A stretch of 18,942 bases of DNA, taken from NCBI GenBank assembly GCA_002449955.1, contig DJYD01000047.1, positions 1 through 18,942 on the forward strand, in the 5' to 3' direction. The stretch is from Lachnospiraceae bacterium UBA6987 (lineage in GTDB: Bacteria; Bacillota; Clostridia; Lachnospirales; Lachnospiraceae). Both the position numbers and the translations under genes were made by a program. The notes beneath the pieces were generated by a model. That model searched no databases and was not told the DNA's origin. It saw only the letters and a list, made by a program, of their open reading frames with translations. Below, piece after piece: positions 1-7,323 of the stretch; positions within the stretch are counted from its first letter, which is position 1, and each line of letters starts with the position of its first letter.

Positions 1-252
1 AGCGATTATCCGAACCAGATCAACAATGTCCTCGCCTTCCCGGGCGTCTTCCGCGGTACCTTTGACGTGCGCGCAAGCGACATCAACGAAGAGATGAAGA
101 TGGCCGCTGCCGAGGCCCTTGCTGGCCTGATCAGCGATGAAGAGCTGTCTGCGGACTACATCATCCCGAAGGCCTTCGATCCGAGAGTCGGCAAGACCGT
201 GGCTAAGGCCGTCGCCGAAGCTGCAAGAAGGTCCGGCGTCGCACGAATCTGA
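1..252 (+). CDS. malic enzyme (NAD(P)-dependent), C-terminal fragment
   Basis: This is the 3' end of a gene that begins left of the window; the frame is open from base 1 and stops with TGA at 250-252. The 83 visible residues include SDYPNQINNVLAFPGVFRG near the start and ADYIIPKAFDPRV near the end, both typical of the C-terminal NAD(P)-binding region of bacterial malic enzymes. These enzymes oxidatively decarboxylate malate to pyruvate with NAD(P)+ and a divalent metal in the cytosol. The catalytic N-terminal part is not visible, so cofactor preference and any fusion (for example to phosphotransacetylase) cannot be judged. The protein ends at the normal C-terminus of the short bacterial form. 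A strong terminator follows 8 bases after the stop, so this is the last gene of its transcript. Confidence 0.9.
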   Translation, partial: SDYPNQINNVLAFPGVFRGTFDVRASDINEEMKMAAAEALAGLISDEELSADYIIPKAFDPRVGKTVAKAVAEAARRSGVARI

Positions 253-260
253 CTTTTCCG

Positions 261-299
261 CACAAAAAACGGAAGGCTGAATGCCTTCCGTTTTTTGTG
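261..299. terminator. bidirectional intrinsic terminator between malic enzyme gene and efp
   Basis: There is a perfect 17-bp inverted repeat (261-277 with 283-299) with a 5-base loop. The outer stem is A6 on one side and T6 on the other, so both strands give a GC-rich hairpin followed by a U-tract. It ends the rightward malic enzyme transcript and the leftward efp transcript. A second small hairpin (301-317, 7-bp stem, 3-base loop) lies on the efp side and may add to termination of that strand. Confidence 0.9.
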
Positions 300-330
300 T
301 GCCGCAGTTGCTGCGGCAGTTCTGGGCCTC

Positions 331-888
331 TTATACTCTCTGCATGTACTCGCCGGTGCGGGTATCGATGCGGACGACGTCACCCTGGTTTACAAACAGC
401 GGGACGTTGATCTGCGCGCCGGTCTCCACGATCGCGGGCTTGGTCGCGCCGGTCGCGGTGTTGCCCTTGAAGCCGGGCTCGGTATCGGTGATCTCGAGCT
501 CCACAAAAAGAGGCGGTTCCACAGAGAACACGCTGCCCTTGTAGGAGCAGAGCTTGCAGATTTCGTTTTCCTTCACGAACTTCAGCGTATCGCCGATCTG
601 GTCGTTGGTCAGCGCGACCTGTTCGAAGGTCTCGTTGTCCATGAAGTAGTAGAAATCACCGTCGTTGTACAGATACTGCATATCCTTGCGGTCAATGATC
701 GCGTTCTCAAAACGGTCGGTCGGACGGAAAGAAGTTTCGATCACACCGCCGCCGGTGACGCTTTTCAGTTTGGTGCGGACAAACGCTGCGCCCTTGCCGG
801 GTTTCACGTGCTGGAACTCTACGATCTGCCAGACGCCGCCTTCATACTCGATCGTAATGCCGTTTCTAAAATCACCTGCTGCTACCAT
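331..888 (-). CDS. efp: translation elongation factor P
   Basis: The product is EF-P (185 aa, the normal family length), which binds the ribosome between the P and E sites and relieves stalling at consecutive prolines. It has the expected KOW-like N-terminal domain and two OB domains. The domain I loop contains VKPGKGAAFVR, which puts the usual post-translationally modified lysine at K32, as in Bacillus EF-P. No modification enzyme is nearby. The ending TRTGEYMQRV is also typical. The ATG start is well placed behind AGGAGG on the minus strand (about 898-903). The gene has its own promoter (966-994), overlapping the end of yqeG, and is the last gene of the leftward cluster. A two-way terminator follows. 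Confidence 0.97.
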   Translation of the reverse strand: MVAAGDFRNGITIEYEGGVWQIVEFQHVKPGKGAAFVRTKLKSVTGGGVIETSFRPTDRFENAIIDRKDMQYLYNDGDFYYFMDNETFEQVALTNDQIGDTLKFVKENEICKLCSYKGSVFSVEPPLFVELEITDTEPGFKGNTATGATKPAIVETGAQINVPLFVNQGDVVRIDTRTGEYMQRV

Positions 889-965
889 ATAATTTGGTTC
901 CTCCTAAGGTATGTGTGGTTTATCATTGCGCCACTGCGGCGCTGGTCTGCTGAACAGTCCTGAAT

Positions 966-994
966 ATTATATGCGATGTTTCTATTGATTTCAA
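966..994 (-). promoter_or_regulatory. sigma-A-type promoter for efp
   Basis: On the minus strand, TTGAAA (989-994) and TATAAT (966-971) are separated by exactly 17 bases. The -35 box overlaps the TGA stop codon of yqeG (991-993). Predicted initiation near 959 gives a leader of about 70 nt that contains a small GC hairpin (928-942). This makes efp independently transcribed. Confidence 0.75.
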
Positions 995-1506
995 CTGTTT
1001 TTTTGCCGCATTTTCTTCCACGCGCGAAAAACGATTTTTTCAAATGGCCGCTTCATCTTAACACCCGCAGTATCCTTCTTCGGCTCAACAGGATCCACAA
1101 GGACGCTGCGGATGCGGCTGCGGTTGGCTCCGCAGATATCCGTAAACAGCTGATCCCCCACGACGACGATTTCCCTGCGCCGCAGATGCATGCGTCTCAT
1201 GGCGGCAAGGTACCCCCTCCGCGAAGGCTTCTGTGCCCGGAAATAATACGCGCAGCCCACTGCTTCGGCAAAGGCTTTCACCCGCGGCTCACGGTTGTTG
1301 GAAAGGATAAAGGTCTTGATCCCCGCCTCATGAAGCATGCGGAAATAGGCCGCCACTTCCTCTCCGGCCGGCTCGTCCTGCGGAACGACGGTATTGTCGA
1401 TATCGAAGACAACGCCCTTGATGCCGCGATCGCTAAGCCACGCCGGCGTGATCTCAGACGCAGCGGTCACGTGTTCTGTCGGATAGAACCATTGAAAAAT
1501 CTTCAT
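991..1506 (-). CDS. yqeG: YqeG-family HAD IIIA-type phosphatase
   Basis: This 171-aa cytosolic protein of the HAD superfamily matches the YqeG family of Firmicutes. HAD motif I is FDIDNT (catalytic D35 and D37). Motif II is ILSNN (S69). Motif III is the lysine in AQKPS (K93). Motif IV is VVGDQLFTDI (D118, D123). There is no large cap domain, as expected for subclass III. The natural substrate of YqeG is not firmly known; it is often found near ribosome-linked genes, and here it sits with prfC and efp. The start overlaps the nrdR stop as ATGA (1503-1506), indicating translational coupling. The basic C-terminus (PFEKIVFRAWKKMRQK) is usual for the family. Confidence 0.9.
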   Translation of the reverse strand: MKIFQWFYPTEHVTAASEITPAWLSDRGIKGVVFDIDNTVVPQDEPAGEEVAAYFRMLHEAGIKTFILSNNREPRVKAFAEAVGCAYYFRAQKPSRRGYLAAMRRMHLRRREIVVVGDQLFTDICGANRSRIRSVLVDPVEPKKDTAGVKMKRPFEKIVFRAWKKMRQKNS

Positions 1507-1952
1507 CTCTTGTGCGCCAGTTTGTTGATCTCTTCCAGCAGCGTATCCAGATCTTTGAATTCGCGGTAGACAGAAGCGAAACGGACATAGGCGACGCCGT
1601 CGAGAGCCGCCAGTTTATCCATCACCATCTCCCCGATGACGTGAGAGGGGATTTCCTTTTCGCCGCTGGCCACCAGTTCGTTTTCGATGTCATCCACCAG
1701 AGCGGTGATGCGGTCGACCGGTACGGGCCGCTTGTGGCAGGCACGGAAAATGCCCTTTTCGATCTTGGTTCGGTCGAATTCTTCGCGCACGCCGTCCTTC
1801 TTGATCACCATGAGCGGAATGATCTCCACGCGTTCATAGGTCGTGAAACGCTTTCCGCATTTTTCACACTGACGGCGCCGTCTGATCGTGCCTTCTGCCG
1901 GCCGCGAGTCAATGACCTTTGTGTCCTCTGCATTACAAAAAGGGCATTTCAT
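1503..1952 (-). CDS. nrdR: transcriptional repressor NrdR
   Basis: NrdR (149 aa, normal length) is the ATP/dATP-sensing repressor of ribonucleotide reductase genes. It starts with a zinc ribbon (C3, C6, C29, C32), in which the arginine-rich RRRRQC segment belongs to DNA binding. An ATP-cone domain follows, roughly residues 46-136, beginning at VIKKDGVREEFDRTKI. The start codon overlaps the prfC stop by one base (TGATG, 1950-1954), and a GGGAGG ribosome binding site lies inside the end of prfC. It therefore sits in a coupled prfC-nrdR-yqeG operon. No ribonucleotide reductase gene is in the window, so its targets must be elsewhere. Confidence 0.96.
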   Translation of the reverse strand: MKCPFCNAEDTKVIDSRPAEGTIRRRRQCEKCGKRFTTYERVEIIPLMVIKKDGVREEFDRTKIEKGIFRACHKRPVPVDRITALVDDIENELVASGEKEIPSHVIGEMVMDKLAALDGVAYVRFASVYREFKDLDTLLEEINKLAHKR

Positions 1953-3535
1953 CAGGTGTTCCTCCCAAATTCTTCAAGAATCAGTCCCGGATTGCGGTCA
2001 AGCACCATGCCGGGGCTCCAGCTGTTGGCAAAAAGCAGCAGCGGTCTCCCTTTAAGGTCTGTCACGCACTTCATATCCGAAGTACCGGAGATTGAGGCCG
2101 GATCGGTATTGCTGACGATCCAGCGGATGTATTCGTAAGGCAGCATGTCAAGGCCTGCCTCCACATTGTATTCGTTCTTCAGACGGAACATCAGCACATC
2201 AAACTGCAGCACGCCGACCACACCGACAATGATCTCCTCCATGCCGCCCCGCATTTCCTGGAAGATCTGGATCGCGCCTTCCTGAGCGATCTGCATCACA
2301 CCTTTGAGGAACTGCTTGCGTTTCATGGTATCGACCTGGCGCAGTCTTGCAAAATGCTCCGGTGCGAAGGTCGGGATGCCTTCGAAGCTGAACAGGTTCT
2401 CATCCAGGGTCAGGGTATCGCCGATCGAGAAGATCCCCGGATCGAAAACACCGATGATATCGCCGGCATAGGCCTCTTCGACAATGGTGCGTTCCTGCGC
2501 CATCATCTGCGTGGACTGGGTCAGACGGATCTTTCTTGCGCCCTGAACATGGTTGACTTCCATCCCCGCTTCGTACCGGCCTGAACAGATACGCATAAAG
2601 GCGATCCTGTCGCGGTGCGCTTTATTCATGTTGGCCTGGATCTTGAAAACAAAGGCGGAAAACGGCGCTTCCACCGGGTCGATCACGCGGTCTCCGGCCT
2701 TGTGCGGACCGGGGCCGGGCGCCATTTTCAGGAAATGCTCCAGAAAGATCTGCACACCGAAGTTCGTTAAGGCGGAGCCGAAAAAGACAGGACTTAAGTT
2801 CCCCGCAAGCACGGCCTCTTCGTCCATCTCGGCCAGGGCATCAAGCAGTTCCAGATCCTCCTGCAGCTGATTCATGGCAGGGCCGCCCACCGCCTCGCGC
2901 GCTGCCGGATCCTCAAGCGGGATAGACGTGGATGCGATCTCCCGCTGACCGGCGCCCTCCGCCTTGAAGGTCGTGATGCATTTTTTGTCGCGCTCATAAA
3001 TGCCTTTGAAGGACTTGCCGGAGCCGAGCGGCCAGTTGACCGGACAGGTCGCGATCCCGAGCACATGCTCGATATCATCCAGCAGTTCAAAAGGATCCTT
3101 TGCCTCTCTGTCCAGCTTGTTGATGAAGGTGAAGATCGGAATATGCCGCATCACGCAGACTTTGAAGAGCTTGATGGTCTGCGCTTCGACGCCCTTCGAA
3201 GCATCGATGACCATGACCGCCGAGTCCGCCGCCATGAGCGTACGGTAGGTATCCTCGGAAAAGTCCTGGTGTCCCGGCGTATCCAGAATATTGACGCATT
3301 TGCCGTCATACTGGAACTGCAGGACGGAGGAGGTGACCGAAATACCTCTTTCTTTTTCGATCTCCATCCAGTCCGAGACCGCGTGTCTGGCTGTCTTGCG
3401 GCCTTTGACCGAGCCGGCCAGATTGATTGCGCCGCCGTACAGCAGGAATTTTTCCGTTAACGTCGTTTTGCCGGCGTCGGGGTGGGAAATAATGGCGAAA
3501 GTCCGCCGTTTTTCAATTTCTTCTCTGAGTGACAA
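1952..3535 (-). CDS. prfC: peptide chain release factor 3
   Basis: RF3 (527 aa) is the translational GTPase that removes RF1/RF2 from the ribosome after peptide release. G-domain motifs are clear: P-loop HPDAGKTT (18-25), switch I region around WMEIEKERGISVTSS (56-70), DTPGH (85-89) and NKLD (139-142). The rest has the length and sequence of the RF3-specific domains. The start is TTG (3533-3535 on the minus strand), giving SLREEIEKRRTFAIISHPD as in other RF3 proteins. An AGGAA motif lies 8 bases upstream and no in-frame ATG is available nearby. It lies 78 bases downstream of the phosphate transporter gene with no terminator between, and is tightly coupled to nrdR. Confidence 0.96.
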   Translation of the reverse strand: MSLREEIEKRRTFAIISHPDAGKTTLTEKFLLYGGAINLAGSVKGRKTARHAVSDWMEIEKERGISVTSSVLQFQYDGKCVNILDTPGHQDFSEDTYRTLMAADSAVMVIDASKGVEAQTIKLFKVCVMRHIPIFTFINKLDREAKDPFELLDDIEHVLGIATCPVNWPLGSGKSFKGIYERDKKCITTFKAEGAGQREIASTSIPLEDPAAREAVGGPAMNQLQEDLELLDALAEMDEEAVLAGNLSPVFFGSALTNFGVQIFLEHFLKMAPGPGPHKAGDRVIDPVEAPFSAFVFKIQANMNKAHRDRIAFMRICSGRYEAGMEVNHVQGARKIRLTQSTQMMAQERTIVEEAYAGDIIGVFDPGIFSIGDTLTLDENLFSFEGIPTFAPEHFARLRQVDTMKRKQFLKGVMQIAQEGAIQIFQEMRGGMEEIIVGVVGVLQFDVLMFRLKNEYNVEAGLDMLPYEYIRWIVSNTDPASISGTSDMKCVTDLKGRPLLLFANSWSPGMVLDRNPGLILEEFGRNT

Positions 3536-3613
3536 TGTTATGGTTCCTGTTCTGTTTTATTTTGTTTTTGCCCAGTTTTGTCCGTCTTTTCCTTACAGGT
3601 TCTGCGCCGGGCA

Positions 3614-5254
3614 TCAGGCACTTTGCTGCTGTCTGACTAGCGCCTCGGCAATATTCATGGCCTGGTCACCGCAGCGTTCAAGGTCCGTGCACATATCCGC
3701 AAAGATAACACCGCCTAAAGGATCGCAGGCATTGTGCATCAGACGATCGATATGGTTGTGAATGAAAGCATCCTGCATATCGTCGATTGCCTGTTCCTTC
3801 TGTGTCGTTTCCGCAAGCAGCTCGAAGCGCTCTTCTTCAAAAACCTTCATTGCGCGGTCCAGGTTGTCCATGACCGCTGCGGAGAGCTTCCGAAGTTCGT
3901 CTGCGGCCGTATCGGACAGCGCCACTTTGGCGGATTTCAGACGGTCGGCAAACTCGATGATATTCTCTGCATGGTCACTGATCCGTTCGAAGTTCGAGAC
4001 AACAAGGATCATGCGGGACAGGCGGAAAACATCCTTGTCAGACAGCTGCAGGGATCTTAATTCCACCAGCTTGTCTTCGATGGTTTTGTTCAGATAGTCA
4101 ACCGTTTCTTCTGTCTCCTCCACCTGCGTAAACAGCTCGGTTTCCGCAGGATTGAAGAAATAACGAATCGAGCGATCCAGATTGTCTCTGGCGATCCTGC
4201 CCATGCGGTTGATCTCACGCTTTGCCTGCTGCATGGCAACCGCCGGAATCGTTTTGGCCGTGATATCGGTCAGATAGACCAGTTTTCTGTCCTCTAAGAC
4301 CTGCTGCTCGCTTGCCTTTAACGGAACCGTAAGCTGTGTCAGCTTGACTATCTTCTCCGAGAATGGACTTAAGACCAGCACGGCAAAGATGGCAAAGATC
4401 GTATGCGTATTCGCGACCTGTCTTGCGATATCTCCGGGCGAAAGCGCTTTGATCCAGGTCAGCACCACCGGGAAGAGCAGCACGATCGTCGTGAGCAGCG
4501 CGGCGCGCAGCAGATTGAAATACAGATTGAGCAGGGCTGTCCGCTTGCCGTTCCGGCCGGTTGTCAGGGAGGCTAAAAGGTTCGGGGTGACTGAACCGAT
4601 CGCCGCGCCGATGACCAGAAACACGCACTGGTCATAGCTTAACAGGCCCTCTACGGCAAAAGCCTGGAAAATAACGATGGAAGAGGATGAACTTTGCAGC
4701 AATGCCGTAAACAGCACGCCGAACAACATGGCAAGCGCCGGATGATCCAGGAGGCCAAGCGCCTTTGCGAAGCCTTCACTGTCCGCAAGCAGCTTGATTG
4801 CGCTTTTCAAGGTTCCGATACCGACAAAGAGCATGCCGAATCCAAGGATCACCTGACCGATGCTCCGGGTCAGTGTTTTCCCGGCAAAGAGTGCCATGAC
4901 CGCCCCCACAAACAGGATAAGCGGCGCATAGCTGGCAAGGTCAAAGGCGGTGATCTGGGCTGTGACCGTAGTACCGATATTCGCCCCCATGATGACGCCG
5001 ATCGCCTGTGACAGGTTCATCAATGCGGAATCCACGAAGCCGATAACCATCATATCGGTCGCTGACGAGCTCTGAATCAGCATGGTCACGAGGATACCGA
5101 TAAGTATCGCAACGCCTTTTTTGCCGGTGACCTTTTCCAGGTATCCCCGAAGTTTATCTCCGGCTGCATTTTTCAGTCCGGACGACATGATCGACATGCC
5201 GTACAGGAACAGACCGATGCCGCCGAAGAAAGATAGTACTGTTTTAAAATCCAT
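3614..5254 (-). CDS. Na+/phosphate cotransporter family protein with PhoU-like domain
   Basis: This 546-aa inner-membrane protein of the NptA/YjbB (PNaS) family moves phosphate with Na+; homologues act in uptake or, as reported for YjbB, in export. Two inverted transport repeats are visible. The first carries QSSSAT (61-66) and GANIGTT (90-96). The second carries QSSSSS (187-192) and GAAIGSVTPN (216-225). About eight hydrophobic segments precede residue 300. Residues about 340-540 form a PhoU-like helical domain (for example ISDHAENI and DLERCGDQAMNIAEALV), which is the usual architecture. The gene begins 27 bases after the upstream zinc-ribbon gene, so the two are probably co-transcribed. 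The start has an AGGGGAA motif at a rather long distance (about 13 bases). Confidence 0.93.
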   Translation of the reverse strand: MDFKTVLSFFGGIGLFLYGMSIMSSGLKNAAGDKLRGYLEKVTGKKGVAILIGILVTMLIQSSSATDMMVIGFVDSALMNLSQAIGVIMGANIGTTVTAQITAFDLASYAPLILFVGAVMALFAGKTLTRSIGQVILGFGMLFVGIGTLKSAIKLLADSEGFAKALGLLDHPALAMLFGVLFTALLQSSSSSIVIFQAFAVEGLLSYDQCVFLVIGAAIGSVTPNLLASLTTGRNGKRTALLNLYFNLLRAALLTTIVLLFPVVLTWIKALSPGDIARQVANTHTIFAIFAVLVLSPFSEKIVKLTQLTVPLKASEQQVLEDRKLVYLTDITAKTIPAVAMQQAKREINRMGRIARDNLDRSIRYFFNPAETELFTQVEETEETVDYLNKTIEDKLVELRSLQLSDKDVFRLSRMILVVSNFERISDHAENIIEFADRLKSAKVALSDTAADELRKLSAAVMDNLDRAMKVFEEERFELLAETTQKEQAIDDMQDAFIHNHIDRLMHNACDPLGGVIFADMCTDLERCGDQAMNIAEALVRQQQSA

Positions 5255-5281
5255 TTGTTGTAATTATTTCCCCTGCTTGAT

Positions 5282-7174
5282 TTACTCTCCCTGACGGGTC
5301 AGCGTATAGGTTTTGCCATCTTTAATATTATGGAGTTCCAGTGCATTAAAATCCGTGATGGTGATATCACAGAGGCGGCTCAGAACTTTACCGTTCTCAT
5401 CCACGATGCGCAAGCCGCCATCCCCGGCGGACAAATATCCGCTGGCCTTCTCATAATCATAGCCATAGCGAAGCGAATAATGTCCGTCAGCAGCTCTGGT
5501 CATCTGCAGGACCAAATCATCCTCACATTCCCAGTTGCCGGTCAGGAAAGCCATAAGCGGATAACCGGTGCTGCAGAAATCGGCAAGATCCGAGCGCAGA
5601 GGCCACAGTGCCCGCAGCTCTTCAACCGTCGGCAGATCTGTCAGCTCATATTCCGTCATATAAGAAACATAATGACGGAAGCATCTGACAGCCGGTTCCT
5701 CACTGTCATCATACAGGCCATCCATGATGATCCCGATTGCTCCCAGCTTTTCCAGGGTTTCGTACCAAAGCTTGCCGTTTTCATCATATAACGCAAGAGT
5801 CGGCGTCTTCCTGAAAATATGGTCGAGCAGCTCGTCCTTTTCCTCGTCGGAAAGCGTCACCGTATTAACCATTGCCTGCGCATAGTCGGCCGATTTATAA
5901 TGAACAGCGCTGTCATACCAGACTTCACACACAGGCATCCGGTAATTGCCGCTGTCAGCATATCCGTCAAGTTCCTCTAACAGCTGGTAACTGCGGACGA
6001 ATTCTTCCGGGCTCAGGTCCTTTCTTACCGCATACTGCATGAAGATCTGATACTTTGCCTCAAGAGCCTTGTCAGCGCTGTCCCGGTAGCCGGAAATCGA
6101 TGAAAAGAGTTCCTCTGCCTCGGTATATTTGCCCGCATCCAGCAGTCCCTGCGCGAGGGTGTATTTTTCTTCATCCAGATTCTGATCATAAAATTCCAGA
6201 CTGTTGATCAGATAGAGGGCGCCCTCAAAGTCAGCAGCCGCAATCAGTTCCTTTGCCTTGCTCTTCACCAGTTCCGGCAGTTCCGGTATATAGCTTGTAT
6301 ACGTATCCAGAATAGTTGCTGTGCGCTCGTAGAGTCCTGCATTCAGCACCTCTGTCAGGGCAGTGTTTGCGCCTTCCTTCAGAATGCTGTCCTCATCAAG
6401 CTTTTCCATGGCGTGATACAGACTGAGCGCCCTGTCATGCTCCTCAAGATAGGCAAGCTCAGCAATTGCCGAAGAGGCAGCCGCTTCATAGCGGGCTTCG
6501 TCTGTAATCAGATCGCTCATCTCCTCTAAAATCGCGGCAGCGTTATCACTGCTCTCCTCTTTAAGCGCCGTGCTGAACGCCGCATAGATCACATCATCCG
6601 CAGCCTTATGATTTCTGACATTTTTCAGTGTCTTTGCCGCGCGGCTGATTTTTCCTTTATTCAGCTCTTCCGTCCCTTTTTGCAGCTGGCATTCATCGAC
6701 CTTTGCCGCACTGTCCTTGTAATCACCCAGGGCTTCAAAAGCGTCTATGGCGCCGAGATAATCCTTCTCCTCCATCAGCGCCAGCGCTGCTTTATAGTCA
6801 TTTGCCGGTTTAAGCAGGAGAAAATAAGCTGCCGCACCGCCGCCAAGCAGAAGCACAAGGGCAAGGATCAGTGCGATCAGTCCGCCCTTTTTCTTCTTTT
6901 TGGGTTCAGAAGGCACTGCCGGAACCACTTCCGGAGCGGGTTCTTCCGCTGCAGCCGGCGCTTCTTCCGGAGCGGGTTCTTCCGCTGCTGCCGGCGCTTC
7001 TTCCGGAGCAGGTTCTTCCGCTGCAGCCGGCGCTTCCTTCGGAGCGGGTTCTTCCGCTGCAGCCTGGGGTGTATTCAGATCGATGCGGGTACCGCAGTAC
7101 TCACACACCACATATTCCTCTCCTTCTTCTGCCTCAAATTCCACTGTGCAGGCAGGGCATTTGATTTTAATCAT
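5282..7174 (-). CDS. zinc-ribbon, Ala/Pro/Glu-repeat, single-TM protein with helical-repeat extracytoplasmic region
   Basis: I do not recognise a specific function for this 630-aa protein. Its architecture is clear. An N-terminal zinc ribbon has two CxxC pairs (C6/C9 and C24/C27). An acidic, proline-rich linker follows, with four tandem 12-residue units of the AAAEEPAPEEAP type (about residues 38-85). Next come a lysine patch (K92-K96) and one strong transmembrane helix (about 98-121). The remainder of roughly 500 residues has repeated short helical pairs of the type DYKDSAAKVDECQ and GYRDSADKALEAKYQ, resembling tetratricopeptide-like (Sel1/TPR) repeats. The likely topology is zinc ribbon in the cytosol with the repeat domain outside. 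It has a good divergent promoter (7223-7250), and the phosphate transporter follows closely. Similar zinc-ribbon TM proteins with TPR-like repeats are common in Clostridia and are annotated only as zinc-ribbon domain proteins. Confidence 0.85.
   Translation of the reverse strand: MIKIKCPACTVEFEAEEGEEYVVCEYCGTRIDLNTPQAAAEEPAPKEAPAAAEEPAPEEAPAAAEEPAPEEAPAAAEEPAPEVVPAVPSEPKKKKKGGLIALILALVLLLGGGAAAYFLLLKPANDYKAALALMEEKDYLGAIDAFEALGDYKDSAAKVDECQLQKGTEELNKGKISRAAKTLKNVRNHKAADDVIYAAFSTALKEESSDNAAAILEEMSDLITDEARYEAAASSAIAELAYLEEHDRALSLYHAMEKLDEDSILKEGANTALTEVLNAGLYERTATILDTYTSYIPELPELVKSKAKELIAAADFEGALYLINSLEFYDQNLDEEKYTLAQGLLDAGKYTEAEELFSSISGYRDSADKALEAKYQIFMQYAVRKDLSPEEFVRSYQLLEELDGYADSGNYRMPVCEVWYDSAVHYKSADYAQAMVNTVTLSDEEKDELLDHIFRKTPTLALYDENGKLWYETLEKLGAIGIIMDGLYDDSEEPAVRCFRHYVSYMTEYELTDLPTVEELRALWPLRSDLADFCSTGYPLMAFLTGNWECEDDLVLQMTRAADGHYSLRYGYDYEKASGYLSAGDGGLRIVDENGKVLSRLCDITITDFNALELHNIKDGKTYTLTRQGE
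6925..7068. repeat. four tandem 36-bp coding repeats (Ala/Pro/Glu linker)
   Basis: Four 36-base units (6925-6960, 6961-6996, 6997-7032, 7033-7068) are nearly identical. The core, written on the plus strand, is GGTTCTTCCGCTGC preceded by a CCGGAGC-like stretch. They are in frame and encode 12-residue linker units of the 630-aa minus-strand protein. Differences between units are few single-base changes, so unit number could vary by slippage. Confidence 0.9.
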
Positions 7175-7222
7175 GCTTTCACCTCAATTTCGGAATCAGG
7201 GTTTCAAAATAACCCAGGTTAT

Positions 7223-7250
7223 AGTATAGCAAAAGAAGCCTGAAAGTCAA
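7223..7250 (-). promoter_or_regulatory. promoter for the zinc-ribbon/phosphate transporter operon
   Basis: On the minus strand TTGACT (7245-7250) and TATACT (7223-7228) are 16 bases apart, both close to sigma-A consensus. Initiation near 7215 leaves a leader of about 40 nt before the ATG at 7174. Confidence 0.65.
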
Positions 7251-7262
7251 AACGATTACGGC

Positions 7263-7290
7263 TTGATTTTTCTGTAATTTATGAGAAAAT
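7263..7290 (+). promoter_or_regulatory. weak candidate promoter for the ABC-F gene
   Basis: TTGATT (7263-7268) and GAAAAT (7285-7290) have 16-base spacing and lie 33 bases before the ATG. The match is modest. It is offered because the gene diverges from the minus-strand operon and needs a start site in this 149-base gap. Confidence 0.35.
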
Positions 7291-7323
7291 AGAAGAAATT
7301 ATGCATTTTTCCTAAGGAGCCCT

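Noticed and set aside
295..963. 222-codon plus-strand open frame over efp
   Set aside because: It is antisense to a full-length EF-P with clear family motifs, shows no family similarity of its own, and has no ribosome binding site.
6925..7068. 36-bp period taken as a CRISPR array
   Set aside because: Units are contiguous with no spacers and are in frame within a protein-coding gene.
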